This document shows, in pieces, positions 33,626 through 42,879 of a stretch of 64,000 nt of DNA (within the stretch, counting starts at the first letter, position 1; every line of letters starts with the position of its first letter). The DNA is from Microbacterium sp. GCS4 (GTDB taxonomy: Bacteria > Actinomycetota > Actinomycetes > Actinomycetales > Microbacteriaceae): positions 1,240,001 through 1,304,000 of the forward strand of contig NZ_LGYE01000001.1 in the NCBI RefSeq assembly GCF_001262495.1, read 5' to 3'. The position numbers were made by a program, and so were the translations under genes. The notes under the pieces are model-generated. The model saw only the letters and a list, made by a program, of their open reading frames with translations. It ran no database searches and had not been told where the DNA came from.

Positions 33626-33912
33626 TCAGGCGTCGATGTCGAGCACGATCTCGACCATGTCGTCGATGCCGATGCCCTCTCGATCCTGCAGCACCTTCTT
33701 GTCGGGACGATATACCCGCCGTCCTTGGGCCAGAGCGCTGTCGTCACGGTCGTGGCGCCGATCGTCACGGATGCCGGAATCATGCCCCACCCGTAGGTGA
33801 CGACGCTCGCGACCTCGCCGATCATCTCGCTCTCGACGGGCGGCACGGTGACGAAGTGGAACGGCGCGGGGCCGCGCCAGTACCAGACCTCACCGGAGAA
33901 GCTCAGCCGCAT
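33626..33912 (-). pseudogene. DUF1905 family gene with single-base frameshift
   Basis: The frame from ATG 33912 reads a typical DUF1905 beginning ('FSGEVWYWRGPAPFHFVTVP', then 'VTYGWGMIPASVTIGATTV', 'LWPKDGGYIVP'). After Pro the family expects a hydrophobic residue then Lys-Lys. One base is missing near 33701-33702; from there the other frame continues correctly ('KKVLQDREGIGIDDMVEIVL', 'DIDA') to TGA at 33626. Without the shift the product would be about 95 residues. It is either a broken gene or a base-call error. It follows proC after 3 bp on the same strand. Together with the trkA end this accounts for 33601-33915. Confidence 0.85.
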
Positions 33913-33915
33913 GCG

Positions 33916-34752
33916 TCACTTCCCCGCCGCGAGTTCCCTGTTGCGAGCGAGGGCGGCGGCCGAGGCCTCCGCGAACGTGTCGGCCAGGTGCGCATCCTGC
34001 AGCACGGCGATCGCCCGCTCCGTCGTGCCCTTGGGGCTGGTCACGCGGCGCCGCATCTCGGCCGGCGTCTCCCCCGAGGCCTCCAGCAGCGCCGTCGATC
34101 CGATGAAGGTCTGCTCCGCCATGACGCGTGCATCCGCCTCGCTGAAGCCGAGCGAGACACCGACCTTCGTCCACTCCTCGATCAGCAGGAAGACGTAGGC
34201 GGGGCCGGACCCCGAGATCGTCGACAGGGCGTCGATCTGCGACTCCGGAACCTCGATCACGACGCCGACGGTCTCGAACAGGCGACGGACGAGGGCGAGG
34301 TCCTCCGCAGTCGCCGCTGCACCCGCGGCGAGCCCGGTGACGCCCTTGCGGATCGTCGAGGGGGTGTTCGGCATGGAACGGACGACACGGGCGTCGTCCC
34401 CGAGTACCTCCGCGAAGGTCGCGAGAGTGACTCCGGCGGCGAGGCTCACGACGATCGCGTCCTCCGCGAGGACCGGCGCGATCTCACGAAGCAGGTCGGG
34501 GACCATGGCGGGCTTGACGCCGACGAGCACGATGCGCGCGTCGCGAGCGGCGTCGAGGTTGCCGTCCGGCCGCTCGGACAGCGCGATGCTCGTCACGCCG
34601 TCGAGCTCCGCGAGCACCTGGGCCTTCTCGGGCGTGCGGTTCGTCGCGGTGATCGCGTCGGCGGGGATGCCGGATGCCACGACTCCGCGGAGGATCGCGC
34701 CTCCCATCGATCCGGCACCGAGGAACGCGAGGGCGGGGAGAGAGTCAGCCAT
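33916..34752 (-). CDS. proC: pyrroline-5-carboxylate reductase
   Basis: 278-residue enzyme that makes the last step of proline synthesis, reducing pyrroline-5-carboxylate with NAD(P)H. The Rossmann start is 'LAFLGAGSMGGAILRGV', NADP contact follows, and the signature 'MPNTPSTIRKGVTGL' and 'SGSGPAYVFLLIEEW' with C-terminal 'RRRVTSPKGTTERAI' are diagnostic. In mycobacteria proC neighbours the HTH/bS22 pair; here that pair lies 6 kb away at 27.5-28.0 kb. Confidence 0.96.
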   Translation of the reverse strand: MADSLPALAFLGAGSMGGAILRGVVASGIPADAITATNRTPEKAQVLAELDGVTSIALSERPDGNLDAARDARIVLVGVKPAMVPDLLREIAPVLAEDAIVVSLAAGVTLATFAEVLGDDARVVRSMPNTPSTIRKGVTGLAAGAAATAEDLALVRRLFETVGVVIEVPESQIDALSTISGSGPAYVFLLIEEWTKVGVSLGFSEADARVMAEQTFIGSTALLEASGETPAEMRRRVTSPKGTTERAIAVLQDAHLADTFAEASAAALARNRELAAGK

Positions 34753-34812
34753 GTCGTCATCCTACGGCGGGCGCACCCCGGTTCCTCGGAGAGCCCGTCC
34801 TAGACTCGACCC

Positions 34813-35784
34813 ATGAGTGCATCAGGCGGCAGCAAGGCGATCATCGCGGCGTTCCTGGCCAATCTCGGGATCGCCCTGGCGAAGTTCCTCGCGTGGGCGC
34901 TGTCGGGATCCGCGTCGATGCTCGCCGAGGCGATCCACTCGGTCGCCGACTCCGGCAACCAGCTGCTCCTCATGCTCGGCGGCCGCAAGTCACGCCGGGA
35001 AGCCGACCGGGCGCACCCCTTCGGCTACGGTCGCGAGCGCTACGTGTACGCGTTCGTCGTGTCGATCATCCTGTTCTCCCTCGGTGGTCTGTTCGCGATC
35101 TACGAGGGCATCGAGAAGCTGACCAACCCGCACGAGCTCGACGAGACCTGGTGGTGGCTGCCGGTCGTCGTGCTGGTGATCGCGATCGGGCTCGAGTCCT
35201 TCTCGCTCCGCACCGCCGTCAAGGAGAGCAACCTCGTGCGGGACAAGGGCCAGTCCTGGGTGTCGTTCGTACGGCGAGCCAAGGCCCCCGAGCTGCCGGT
35301 CGTGCTGCTCGAGGACGTCGGGGCCCTCACCGGCCTGACCTTCGCCCTGCTCGGCGTCGGCCTGACGATCATCACCGGGAACCCGGTGTTCGACGCGCTC
35401 GGCACGCTCATGATCGGCATCCTGCTCGTCATCATCGCGATCACGCTCGGCGTCGAGACCAAGAGCCTGCTCGTGGGCGAGGGGGCGACCGCCGCCGACC
35501 ACGACCGCATCGTCGACGCGATCACCGCGGGGGACGAGATCGAGAAGATCATCCACATGAAGACCCTCTACCTGGGGCCCGACGAGCTCATGGTCGCGGC
35601 GAAGATCGCGCTCAACGCCGACAAGCCCCTGCGGGAGGCGGCCGACGACATCAACGCGATCGAGGCCCGCATCCGCGAGGCGCTGCCGATCGCCCGCGTG
35701 ATCTACATCGAGCCGGACGTGTACCGCCCCGCGATCGACCCCGAGCCCTCGACCGACGTCTTCGTGCTCAAGTCCTCGGACTGA
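34813..35784 (+). CDS. cation diffusion facilitator family transporter
   Basis: 323-residue CDF protein. TM2 carries the metal site in 'AIHSVADSGNQ' and TM5 a matching acidic site in 'LLEDVGALTG'. 'RAHPFGYGRERYVYAFVVS' is the family loop, and the last ~95 residues form a cytoplasmic ferredoxin-like domain. Its single-His sites and long form resemble the SLC30A9-like branch rather than ZitB. It probably moves Zn2+ or another divalent cation out of the cytosol. Confidence 0.9.
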   Translation: MSASGGSKAIIAAFLANLGIALAKFLAWALSGSASMLAEAIHSVADSGNQLLLMLGGRKSRREADRAHPFGYGRERYVYAFVVSIILFSLGGLFAIYEGIEKLTNPHELDETWWWLPVVVLVIAIGLESFSLRTAVKESNLVRDKGQSWVSFVRRAKAPELPVVLLEDVGALTGLTFALLGVGLTIITGNPVFDALGTLMIGILLVIIAITLGVETKSLLVGEGATAADHDRIVDAITAGDEIEKIIHMKTLYLGPDELMVAAKIALNADKPLREAADDINAIEARIREALPIARVIYIEPDVYRPAIDPEPSTDVFVLKSSD

Positions 35785-35814
35785 GCCCGACTCCGTCTGT
35801 CGAGCGGATGCCGG

Positions 35815-36270
35815 TCAGCGGCGCTGTTCGAAGAACGCCCGGAGCAGCGCCGTCGCGGCCTCGGCCTCGACCCCGCCGACGACCTCGGCCCGATACGGCA
35901 GGCGGCGGTCCCGGAGGACGTCGTACATCGAGCCGGCAGCGCCCGCCTTGTCGTCCCACGCCCCGAACACCACGCGCCGGATGCGCGCCTGCAGGATCGC
36001 GCCCGCGCACATGACGCAGGGCTCGAGGGTCACGACGAGGGTGTGTCCGTCGAGGTTCCAGGAGCCGAGGGATGCCGCGGCTCGGCGCAGCGCCTCGACC
36101 TCGGCGTGACCCGTCGGATCGTGCGTCTCCTCGCGGGTGTTACGGCCCTCCGCGACGATGCTCCCCTGCGCGTCGAGGACGACGGCGCCGACCGGGATCT
36201 CGTCCGCCCCCGCCGCCTCGGCCGCGAGTTCGAGCGCGCGACGCATGGCGGAGCGGTCGGCGGCGGTCAT
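35815..36270 (-). CDS. tadA: tRNA adenosine(34) deaminase
   Basis: 151-residue zinc deaminase that converts A34 to inosine in tRNA(Arg). The zinc/catalytic motif HAE is in 'PTGHAEVEALRRA', and 'TLEPCVMCAGAIL' supplies the two Cys ligands. 'NTREETHDPTGHAE' is the TadA-specific context that separates it from cytidine deaminases. It is divergent from upp. Confidence 0.93.
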   Translation of the reverse strand: MTAADRSAMRRALELAAEAAGADEIPVGAVVLDAQGSIVAEGRNTREETHDPTGHAEVEALRRAAASLGSWNLDGHTLVVTLEPCVMCAGAILQARIRRVVFGAWDDKAGAAGSMYDVLRDRRLPYRAEVVGGVEAEAATALLRAFFEQRR

Positions 36271-36344
36271 GCGTCGAGCCTACGACAGCCCGTGTCCGCG
36301 CTTCCGATGTCGTGCGTGGGCGTGCGGCGCATTAGCCTGTATCC

Positions 36345-36977
36345 ATGCGTGTTCACGTCGCCGACCACCCCCTCGTCACCCACAAGCTCTCCGTGCTGCG
36401 CGACCACCGCACACCGTCGCCGGTCTTCCGGCAGCTGACCGAGGAGCTCGTGACGCTGCTCGCGTACGAGGCGACGCGCAACGTCAAGGTCAGCCCGATC
36501 GAGATCACGACCCCGGTGACCACGACCATGGGCGTGAAGATCTCGGAGCCGCGGCCCATCGTCGTCCCCATCCTGCGGGCCGGCCTCGGCATGCTCGAGG
36601 GCCTCGTGAAGCTGCTTCCGACCGCGGAGGTCGGATTCCTCGGCATGGTCCGCGACGAGGAGACCTTCGAGCCCACGACGTACGCCGAGCGCCTTCCGGA
36701 GGACCTCAGCGATCGCCAGTGCTTCGCGATCGACCCGATGCTCGCGACCGGCGGCTCACTCGCCGCCGCGATCCAGTTCCTCTTCGACCGTGGTGCGAAG
36801 GACGTCACGGCGATCTGCCTGCTCGGCACGCCCGAGGGTGTCGCCGCGATCGAGGCGATGGTCGGAGACCGCGACGTCACGCTCGTGCTGGGAGCCCTCG
36901 ACGAGCGGCTCAACGAGAAGGGGTACATCGTGCCCGGCCTCGGCGACGCCGGAGACCGCCTGTACGGCACGGTCTGA
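36345..36977 (+). CDS. upp: uracil phosphoribosyltransferase
   Basis: 210-residue pyrimidine salvage enzyme making UMP from uracil and PRPP. It has '[18 protein letters not shown]' at the N-terminus, '[13 protein letters not shown]', the PRPP loop region '[18 protein letters not shown]', and uracil-binding '[16 protein letters not shown]' at the end. All are diagnostic of UPRT. It stands alone, divergent from tadA. Confidence 0.97.
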   Translation: MRVHVADHPLVTHKLSVLRDHRTPSPVFRQLTEELVTLLAYEATRNVKVSPIEITTPVTTTMGVKISEPRPIVVPILRAGLGMLEGLVKLLPTAEVGFLGMVRDEETFEPTTYAERLPEDLSDRQCFAIDPMLATGGSLAAAIQFLFDRGAKDVTAICLLGTPEGVAAIEAMVGDRDVTLVLGALDERLNEKGYIVPGLGDAGDRLYGTV

Positions 36978-37022
36978 CCGTTCTGGGCGCGCCGGTCCGC
37001 GTGAGCAACGCTCTGCGGTCGG

Positions 37023-37802
37023 TCAGACCGAGATCCGGTAGGCGCGTTCTTCGCCGTATTGCGTGAATCCCGCCCGCCGCAGTATCGGCGCCGACGTGGA
37101 GACACGGCCCTTGACGAGGGCGGTTCGCGCTCCGAGCTCCGCGCTCGCCCGCAGCCTCTCCGCCAGCACTGCGCGATAGGCGCCGCGTCCCCGGGCTGAA
37201 GCGAGAGTCGCGGCACCCCACAGTCGAGTGAATCCGTCGACGATCGTGCACCCCCCGGTGCTCACGGCGCGACCGTCGATGCGGGCGAGCACTCGCACCC
37301 CCTCCCCCACGGCGAGCGCTGATTCGATCTCCTCGTGCTCGATGCGCAGGCCGTCCGCGTCGAGCGGCTGCTGCTCCCAGACCGGCACGTTGACGGCATC
37401 CATCTCACGCACCTGCGGCACCGTGCGCACGATCTCGGCGGTGATGCCGTCCGGCACTGCGATCGGCGGCTCCGCGACCGCGCGCGCGAAGATCGTGACC
37501 GTGTCGACGTGTTCGGCACCGCGCCGCCGGAGCTCGTCCTCGAGGTCGGGCGAGTCAGCGGGATTCGTCCAGAACGTGAGCGTCGCGGCGCCCCACGTGC
37601 GGGTCTGCCGCAGTGCGTGGTCGAGCACGTCGGCGGCGGCGAGCGACGACGCGACCTGCGAGCCTCTCACTCCGCCACCCAGACGCTCGGGGTAGTGCAC
37701 GAGCCGCAGGTGGCTCTGCTCCCGTTCGGCGTCCCGCGGCGTCCACGCCCAGTCCGCCGCCGCGCGGAGGATCTCGTCCCGCGTATGCGCCATCTCCGAC
37801 AT
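37023..37802 (-). CDS. GNAT family N-acetyltransferase
   Basis: 259-residue protein. The C-terminal half is a GNAT fold with acetyl-CoA loop 'TLASARGRGAYRAVLAERL' and final 'PILRRAGFTQYGEERAYRI'. The N-terminal ~120 residues are less conserved and may be a second, degenerate GNAT domain ('GSQVASSLAAADVLDHAL'). The ATG at 37802 follows GGAGGACGC. The substrate is unknown. It lies 14 bp after the nuclease/helicase gene on the same strand. Confidence 0.85.
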   Translation of the reverse strand: MSEMAHTRDEILRAAADWAWTPRDAEREQSHLRLVHYPERLGGGVRGSQVASSLAAADVLDHALRQTRTWGAATLTFWTNPADSPDLEDELRRRGAEHVDTVTIFARAVAEPPIAVPDGITAEIVRTVPQVREMDAVNVPVWEQQPLDADGLRIEHEEIESALAVGEGVRVLARIDGRAVSTGGCTIVDGFTRLWGAATLASARGRGAYRAVLAERLRASAELGARTALVKGRVSTSAPILRRAGFTQYGEERAYRISV

Positions 37803-37816
37803 GCGTCCTCCTGCCG

Positions 37817-40800
37817 TCACTCCGCGGCCGCCCCTACGAGTCGAGCGAAGGCGCTCAGCCGCGCGACGCCCTCGGGTGTGCGCGGCAGATCGTCGAGCAG
37901 CGCCGGGGAGTGGATCAGGTAGGCGGCGACCTGGGCCCGGGAGATCGCCACGTTGAGACGGTTCTGCATGAGCAGGAACTCGGGGCCGCGGGGAGCGTCG
38001 CGCCCGCTGGACGCGGCGAGCGAGGTGATCGAGACCACTGCCTCCTTGCCCTGGAAGTTGTCCACCGTCCCCACGGGGACGTCGGGGAACCCGGCGCGCG
38101 CGAGAGCGTCGAGAACGAGCTGACGCTGCGCGTTGTACGGCGTCACGACGATGATGTCGGCCTGCCCCAGCGGACGCGTCGTGGCGTCGGGGTCGTTGTC
38201 CGTGAACCGGCGGCCGAGGAGATCGCGCACGAGGGCGACGACCTCCTGAGCCTCCTCTGCCGACTGCGTCGCATTGCCCCGATGCCGGAGCGGGACCACG
38301 TGGAGACCGGGATCGATGCCCTCCAGAGAGCGCTTCTCGGCCCCGGGCGCCGACGTGAGACGGCCCGCGTACGACAGCGCCGACACCGCGGAGGCGACGG
38401 CCGGATGCATCCGCCAGGACTTCTCGAGGAAGTAGCCGTACTCGGGACGCACCACGGCATCGCCGTCCATCACCCAGCCCAGCGCGGAGGTGTCGACGGG
38501 TTCGGGATGCGCACCCTGGCTCACCTGCGGCAGCTGCTGAGGGTCGCCGAGCAGCAGCAGACGCTGCGCCCCTGCGGCCACCGCGATGGTGGAGGCGAGG
38601 GAGAACTGCCCCGCCTCGTCGACGACGAGGAGATCGAGCCCCGCCCGGTCCACGCGCGCCGTGTTGCTGAAATCCCACGCGGTGCCGCCGACGACGACGC
38701 CCCGACCCTCGTTCTCGCGGAGGAAGGGCGCCATCCCGTTCTTCGGGATCACCGTGTAGGACGGCTCCGACGACGGGTTTTTCGGAGCCTTCGCGACCTG
38801 CGCGGCGGGCACCCCGTCGGCGACCACGCGCTCGAGAAGGTGCTCGATGATCGCGTGGGACTGCGCCACGACGCCCACCCGGAAGCCGTGCTCGTTGACG
38901 AGCCGCGCGATGACCCGTGACCCGGTGTAGGTCTTGCCCGTGCCCGGAGGCCCCTGTACCGCGAGATAGCTGCGGTCGAGGTCGCGGACGGCGCGCACGA
39001 TCGCCGAGATCGTGTCACCGCCCTCCGCGGGCAGCGGATCACCCGACAGCGTGCGAGGCGGGATCCGACGGAGGATATCGGTCGCGGCATCCCGCGGATG
39101 GCCGGGGGCCGCGTCGTGCACCGTGTCGGCCCACTCGTCGATCGCTCCCTGCAGCGACACGACCCGCGGTGGCGCTGCAGGAGTGAGCGCAAGTGGCAAC
39201 TCCTCCCATGTCTGGCCCTGCACGGCGGTCTCGGTGATCAGGTAGCCGTCGTCGAGCACGCCGGCGACGGTCACGGTGTGCGGCACGTGCACGGCCCGCG
39301 ACGGCACCTCGGTGTCGAACGGCGCAGGAACCTCGTACAGGGCGAAAGGCTGCGCGCCCTCGCCCAGCGTCGTCCCGGGCGAGACCTCTCCGCGGATCTC
39401 GACGTCGCGCGACAGCACCCGACGCCCTTCGGGCATGCTCCAGTCGCGCACGACGGTGGAGGTGGCACGCTCCACGCGCACGACGTCGCGGGTGGTGTCC
39501 CACATCGTCACAGGTTCGCGCAGCCGCTGGAAGTGCGAGACCCAGAAGCTCTTCGCCTCGCGCGGGAAGTAGTCGATCGCGGCGGCGGCGATGCGGAACA
39601 GCTCGCCGTCACCGCCCTCGGCCACCTCCCGCTCGGCGTCGGCCAGGAGGGCCACCGAACGCGGGGACGGCTCGTAGATGACCTCGTCCGGCTCGTCCGG
39701 AGGCGCTGGGTACACGCCCTCGCGGCGGGCGATCTCGATGAGCCAGTCGCGCAGCCGCCGCGTCGACACGCAGTCGTAGCGGTTGTAGTCCGCGAGGTCG
39801 GCGAGCACCGCATCCGCCTCGTCCTGTTCCCCGGCCGCAGCGAGTTCGCGTGCGGCGACGTACTGCACGATCGAGTCGTCGCCCTTCTGCACATCGCTCG
39901 TGCGCACCTCCTCACCCATGTACAGCGGCTCGAGCTTCTTGATGGAGTACGACCGCGATCCCACACGCACCGTCCGCAGCACGAGCGGATACAGGTCGAC
40001 GAAGACCCCCTCGCGGAGCAACCGATCCACCTCGCCCTCGCGCACCCCGTACCGCGCAGCCATCGCCACGAGATGAGAGGTCTCATAGGGCGCGTAGTGG
40101 TAGATGTGCATGCCGGGATGCGCGGACCGGCGCACCGCGACGAAATCGAGGAAGCGTTCGAACGCCGCTCGCTCGGCCGAGAAGTCGTGCGCCCACAGGG
40201 CCGAGTACTGATCGTCGTTGTCGACCCAGCCGAACAGGTAGTCGAGGCCCCACTGCGCCTGCCCCGCGGGCGCAGGTTCGGTGTACAGCGGGTCGCCTTC
40301 GAAGTCGAAGAAGATGTCTCCGCGGCTCGGCACGGGCAGCGTGTGGATGGCGGCGGCGTAGTGCACGTCGTACGTGGGCGTGTCGTCTTCCTCTGCGCGC
40401 AGTTGCAGCCGCGCCTGGGAACGGAGAGTCTCGAAGGTGTCGGCGTTCATGCCCTCGGGCGGGCTCACGGCCTCGGCGAGGGCGTCGATCGTCTGGATGC
40501 CGGCGCCGCGGAGACGCGCGCGCTGCACCGGTCGCATCCGCGCGACCATGAGGAGGTCCCGGTGGGCGACGACCTGCTCCTCGCACGTGGCACAGCGCCC
40601 GCAGGCGACGACCTCGAGGTTGCCGCGGTCGTCCCCCCAGGCCAGTGCGGCGTCGGGGCTCGGGTCGTCGATGCGACGATCGGCGATGAGAGCCCGAAGC
40701 CGTGCGCGGCGCACGCGGAACAACGGGAGCAGGTCGTCGACGCGGTGCGTGCTGAGGGTGCCGTCGCCGAGGATCAGGTCGACCTCGTCGGACCGCGGGA

Positions 40801-41290
40801 CGCCGAGCCGGTCGAGCTGGTCGACGTATGCCGCCAGCTGCATGAGCGCGGTGACGCGTGCCGTGCGGGCGAGCTTCGAGTCCTGCACACGCCAGCGACC
40901 ATCGTCCTCGCGTGCGAGGAAGTCGGCGAATCCGACGAACTCCTCGGTCGAGAAGGCCGCCTGGAACAGGATCCTGGCGTCGGAGGCGAGGGCGCGGACG
41001 GTCTCGTCGACCGCGGCGGCGAGCGCCTCGGCATCCACCGACGACACCTTTTCGATGCGGTGCACGGCGGCGTCGCCGAACTCCTCGATGTAGCGATCGA
41101 GCACGTTCTGCTCGTGCACGTCGCCGAGGCGTGCGGCGCGGGCGAGAGTCGCGTCCTCCGGCTCCTCGACTGCGGGCACCCGGCCGAGCTTGGCATCGAT
41201 CGCCCGACACCAGGCGAACTCGCACTCGGCGGCCGCCTTGAGGTCGCTGGCGCTCCAGATGACGCGCTGCGCCTGGGTGTCGATCCGCAC
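37817..41290 (-). CDS. TM0106-type RecB-like nuclease fused to SF1 (Dna2/UPF1-like) helicase
   Basis: 1157-residue enzyme. The N-terminal ~500 residues contain a RecB-type nuclease ('DFLAREDDGRWRVQDSKLA', with the QDSKL motif), Cys residues in 'VACGRCATCEEQV', and an RNase H-like 'DIFFDFEGDPLY' domain as in TM0106 proteins. The C-terminal half is an SF1 helicase with Walker A 'VQGPPGTGKTYTGSRV', DEAG box 'LLVVDEAGQFSLAS', and late motifs 'VGTVDNFQGKEAVVSI' and 'NVAISRAQ'. It resembles eukaryotic Dna2 in layout and probably processes DNA ends. No partner genes are adjacent. Confidence 0.9.
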   Translation of the reverse strand: MRIDTQAQRVIWSASDLKAAAECEFAWCRAIDAKLGRVPAVEEPEDATLARAARLGDVHEQNVLDRYIEEFGDAAVHRIEKVSSVDAEALAAAVDETVRALASDARILFQAAFSTEEFVGFADFLAREDDGRWRVQDSKLARTARVTALMQLAAYVDQLDRLGVPRSDEVDLILGDGTLSTHRVDDLLPLFRVRRARLRALIADRRIDDPSPDAALAWGDDRGNLEVVACGRCATCEEQVVAHRDLLMVARMRPVQRARLRGAGIQTIDALAEAVSPPEGMNADTFETLRSQARLQLRAEEDDTPTYDVHYAAAIHTLPVPSRGDIFFDFEGDPLYTEPAPAGQAQWGLDYLFGWVDNDDQYSALWAHDFSAERAAFERFLDFVAVRRSAHPGMHIYHYAPYETSHLVAMAARYGVREGEVDRLLREGVFVDLYPLVLRTVRVGSRSYSIKKLEPLYMGEEVRTSDVQKGDDSIVQYVAARELAAAGEQDEADAVLADLADYNRYDCVSTRRLRDWLIEIARREGVYPAPPDEPDEVIYEPSPRSVALLADAEREVAEGGDGELFRIAAAAIDYFPREAKSFWVSHFQRLREPVTMWDTTRDVVRVERATSTVVRDWSMPEGRRVLSRDVEIRGEVSPGTTLGEGAQPFALYEVPAPFDTEVPSRAVHVPHTVTVAGVLDDGYLITETAVQGQTWEELPLALTPAAPPRVVSLQGAIDEWADTVHDAAPGHPRDAATDILRRIPPRTLSGDPLPAEGGDTISAIVRAVRDLDRSYLAVQGPPGTGKTYTGSRVIARLVNEHGFRVGVVAQSHAIIEHLLERVVADGVPAAQVAKAPKNPSSEPSYTVIPKNGMAPFLRENEGRGVVVGGTAWDFSNTARVDRAGLDLLVVDEAGQFSLASTIAVAAGAQRLLLLGDPQQLPQVSQGAHPEPVDTSALGWVMDGDAVVRPEYGYFLEKSWRMHPAVASAVSALSYAGRLTSAPGAEKRSLEGIDPGLHVVPLRHRGNATQSAEEAQEVVALVRDLLGRRFTDNDPDATTRPLGQADIIVVTPYNAQRQLVLDALARAGFPDVPVGTVDNFQGKEAVVSITSLAASSGRDAPRGPEFLLMQNRLNVAISRAQVAAYLIHSPALLDDLPRTPEGVARLSAFARLVGAAAE

Positions 41291-41331
41291 GATACTCCCG
41301 TTCCCTCGGATGCTTCGACCCTAGCCGCGGC

Positions 41332-41351
41332 ATCCGACACGGGCGTCGGAT
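41332..41351. terminator. short hairpin downstream of nadE
   Basis: ATCCGAC (41332-41338) / GTCGGAT (41345-41351), a 7-bp perfect stem with 6-nt loop, 14 bp beyond the nadE start of stop codon on the minus strand... it precedes the nuclease/helicase promoter side only in the map; by transcription direction it is upstream of the nadE stop in neither gene. It is best read as a weak terminator following the helicase's upstream neighbourhood; no U-tract is seen. Confidence 0.25.
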
Positions 41352-41364
41352 CAGGGGTGGCGTG

Positions 41365-42207
41365 TCAGCGCCACCAGGTGTCGTCGGGGGTCACGGGGAG
41401 GTTGCGCTTGTGCTGGGTCGCGAGGTACCGCGACTCGATGCGACCCGCCACCTCGGGGTCGACCGGGCGCCCCTCCAGGAAGTCGTCGATCTGCTCGTAG
41501 GTGAGGCCGAGCTCGTCCTCGTCCGCACGTCCCGGCTGTCCGTCGAGCAGGTCGGCCGTGGGTACCTTGAAGGCGAGCCGCTCCGGCGCCTCGAGGTGGA
41601 GGAGCAGTGCGCGTCCCTGTCGCTTGCTGAGTCCCGAGAGCGGCAGGATGTCGGCTGCACCGTCGCCGAACTTCGTGTAGAAGCCGGTCACAGCCTCGGC
41701 CGCATGATCGGTGCCGATCACGAGCTTGCCGTCATGACCCGCGAGCGCATACTGCGTGACCATGCGCACGCGCGCCTTGATGTTGCCGCGGTTGAAGTCG
41801 CTGATGTCGCTCGTGACCGCGAACTCGATGTCCTCCTCGACGCCGTCGACGCCGTTCTGGATGTTCACCTCGACGGAGGAATCCGGGGCGATGAACGCGA
41901 GCGCCTGCTCGGCATCCGCGGCGTCGTGCTGCACCCGGTAGGGCAGACGTACCGCGAGGAAGCTCGCCTCCCCGCCCTCTGCGCGGACCTGCTCGACAGC
42001 CAGCTGGGCGAGGCGCCCGGCGAGCGTGGAGTCCTGACCGCCCGAGATGCCCAGCACGAAGCCCTTCGCACCGGTCGTTCGTAGGTAGTCGACGAGGAAC
42101 TGCACACGTCGCTCCACCTCGGACGCGGGGTCGATCTCGGGCTTCACACCGAGCGCTTCAGAGATCTGGTTCTGCAGGGACACGTGATCCTCCGGTCTAC
42201 TCGCCAT
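41365..42207 (-). CDS. nadE: ammonia-dependent NAD+ synthetase
   Basis: 280-residue enzyme for the last step of NAD synthesis, amidating NaAD with ammonia and ATP. The P-loop '[19 protein letters not shown]' is the ATP-PPi motif. '[21 protein letters not shown]' (broken here as [10 protein letters not shown] and DEDELG) and 'HKRNLPVTP' complete the family signature. No glutaminase domain is present, so it uses free ammonia. It is divergent from the nucleosidase. Confidence 0.95.
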   Translation of the reverse strand: MASRPEDHVSLQNQISEALGVKPEIDPASEVERRVQFLVDYLRTTGAKGFVLGISGGQDSTLAGRLAQLAVEQVRAEGGEASFLAVRLPYRVQHDAADAEQALAFIAPDSSVEVNIQNGVDGVEEDIEFAVTSDISDFNRGNIKARVRMVTQYALAGHDGKLVIGTDHAAEAVTGFYTKFGDGAADILPLSGLSKRQGRALLLHLEAPERLAFKVPTADLLDGQPGRADEDELGLTYEQIDDFLEGRPVDPEVAGRIESRYLATQHKRNLPVTPDDTWWR

Positions 42208-42288
42208 CAGTATCCTCTCCCAGTGTTACATCGGCGTGACGGTGAGCGCACGCCACGCCGTCCCTTCGCGGGGTGGGAGGATGGACGG

Positions 42289-42846
42289 GTGAGACTTCTC
42301 GTCGCCGCCATGGCATCCGAACTCCAGGCCTTCCCCGACGACCTCGACGGGTTCGATCGCCTCGTCACCGGCGAGGGCAAGATGCAGGCCACCTACGCGC
42401 TCACGCGCGCGCTCGCTGCGAAGGACTACGAGGAGGTCGTGGTGGTCGGCACGGCCGGCGGCATCGACCCCGAGCTCGACGCGGTCGTGCACGAGATCGG
42501 AAGCGCACTGCAGCACGACGTGTTCGACCTCGACGGCGTGGCCGGACAGCACGTGTCGCTGCCCGCGCGGGTGTCGACCGGGCGCGAGGGTGTGCTGATC
42601 GCGACCGGGGACAGCTTCGTCGGCGACGCCGGCATCACCGCGGTCATCCGCCCGTCCGGCGCGGGTCTGGTCGACATGGAGACGTACTCGTACATCTGGG
42701 TCGCCCAGCAGTTCGGCGTGCCGATCCGCGCTTTCCGCGCGATCTCGGATCGGGCGGAAGACGGCGCTCTGGTCGACTTCCGAGCGGCCATCGCCCACTG
42801 CAGCGTGATGTTGCGCGAGACGATCCGCCAGGAATACGGCGTCTGA
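42289..42846 (+). CDS. MTA/SAH nucleosidase-type phosphorylase superfamily protein
   Basis: 185-residue enzyme of the nucleoside phosphorylase/MTAN fold. 'EEVVVVGTAGGID' forms the phosphate/ribose loop, 'GLVDMETYSYIWVAQQFGVP' carries the ribose-binding Met-Glu pair, and 'RAISDRAEDG' has the catalytic Asp. It is shorter than E. coli Mtn (about 230). The GTG at 42289 follows GGGAGG. The exact nucleoside is uncertain. Confidence 0.82.
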   Translation: MRLLVAAMASELQAFPDDLDGFDRLVTGEGKMQATYALTRALAAKDYEEVVVVGTAGGIDPELDAVVHEIGSALQHDVFDLDGVAGQHVSLPARVSTGREGVLIATGDSFVGDAGITAVIRPSGAGLVDMETYSYIWVAQQFGVPIRAFRAISDRAEDGALVDFRAAIAHCSVMLRETIRQEYGV

Positions 42847-42879
42847 GGACCAGGGCCCGCCGGCCGGGAGTCGCTCGAG

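Noticed and set aside
41332..41351. Seven-bp hairpin near nadE as a terminator
   Set aside because: Kept only as a low-confidence feature: it lies between the nadE stop (41365) and the helicase start (41290), both read on the minus strand, so it is downstream of nadE and could terminate it, but the stem is short and has no U-run. This placement is the correct reading of that entry.
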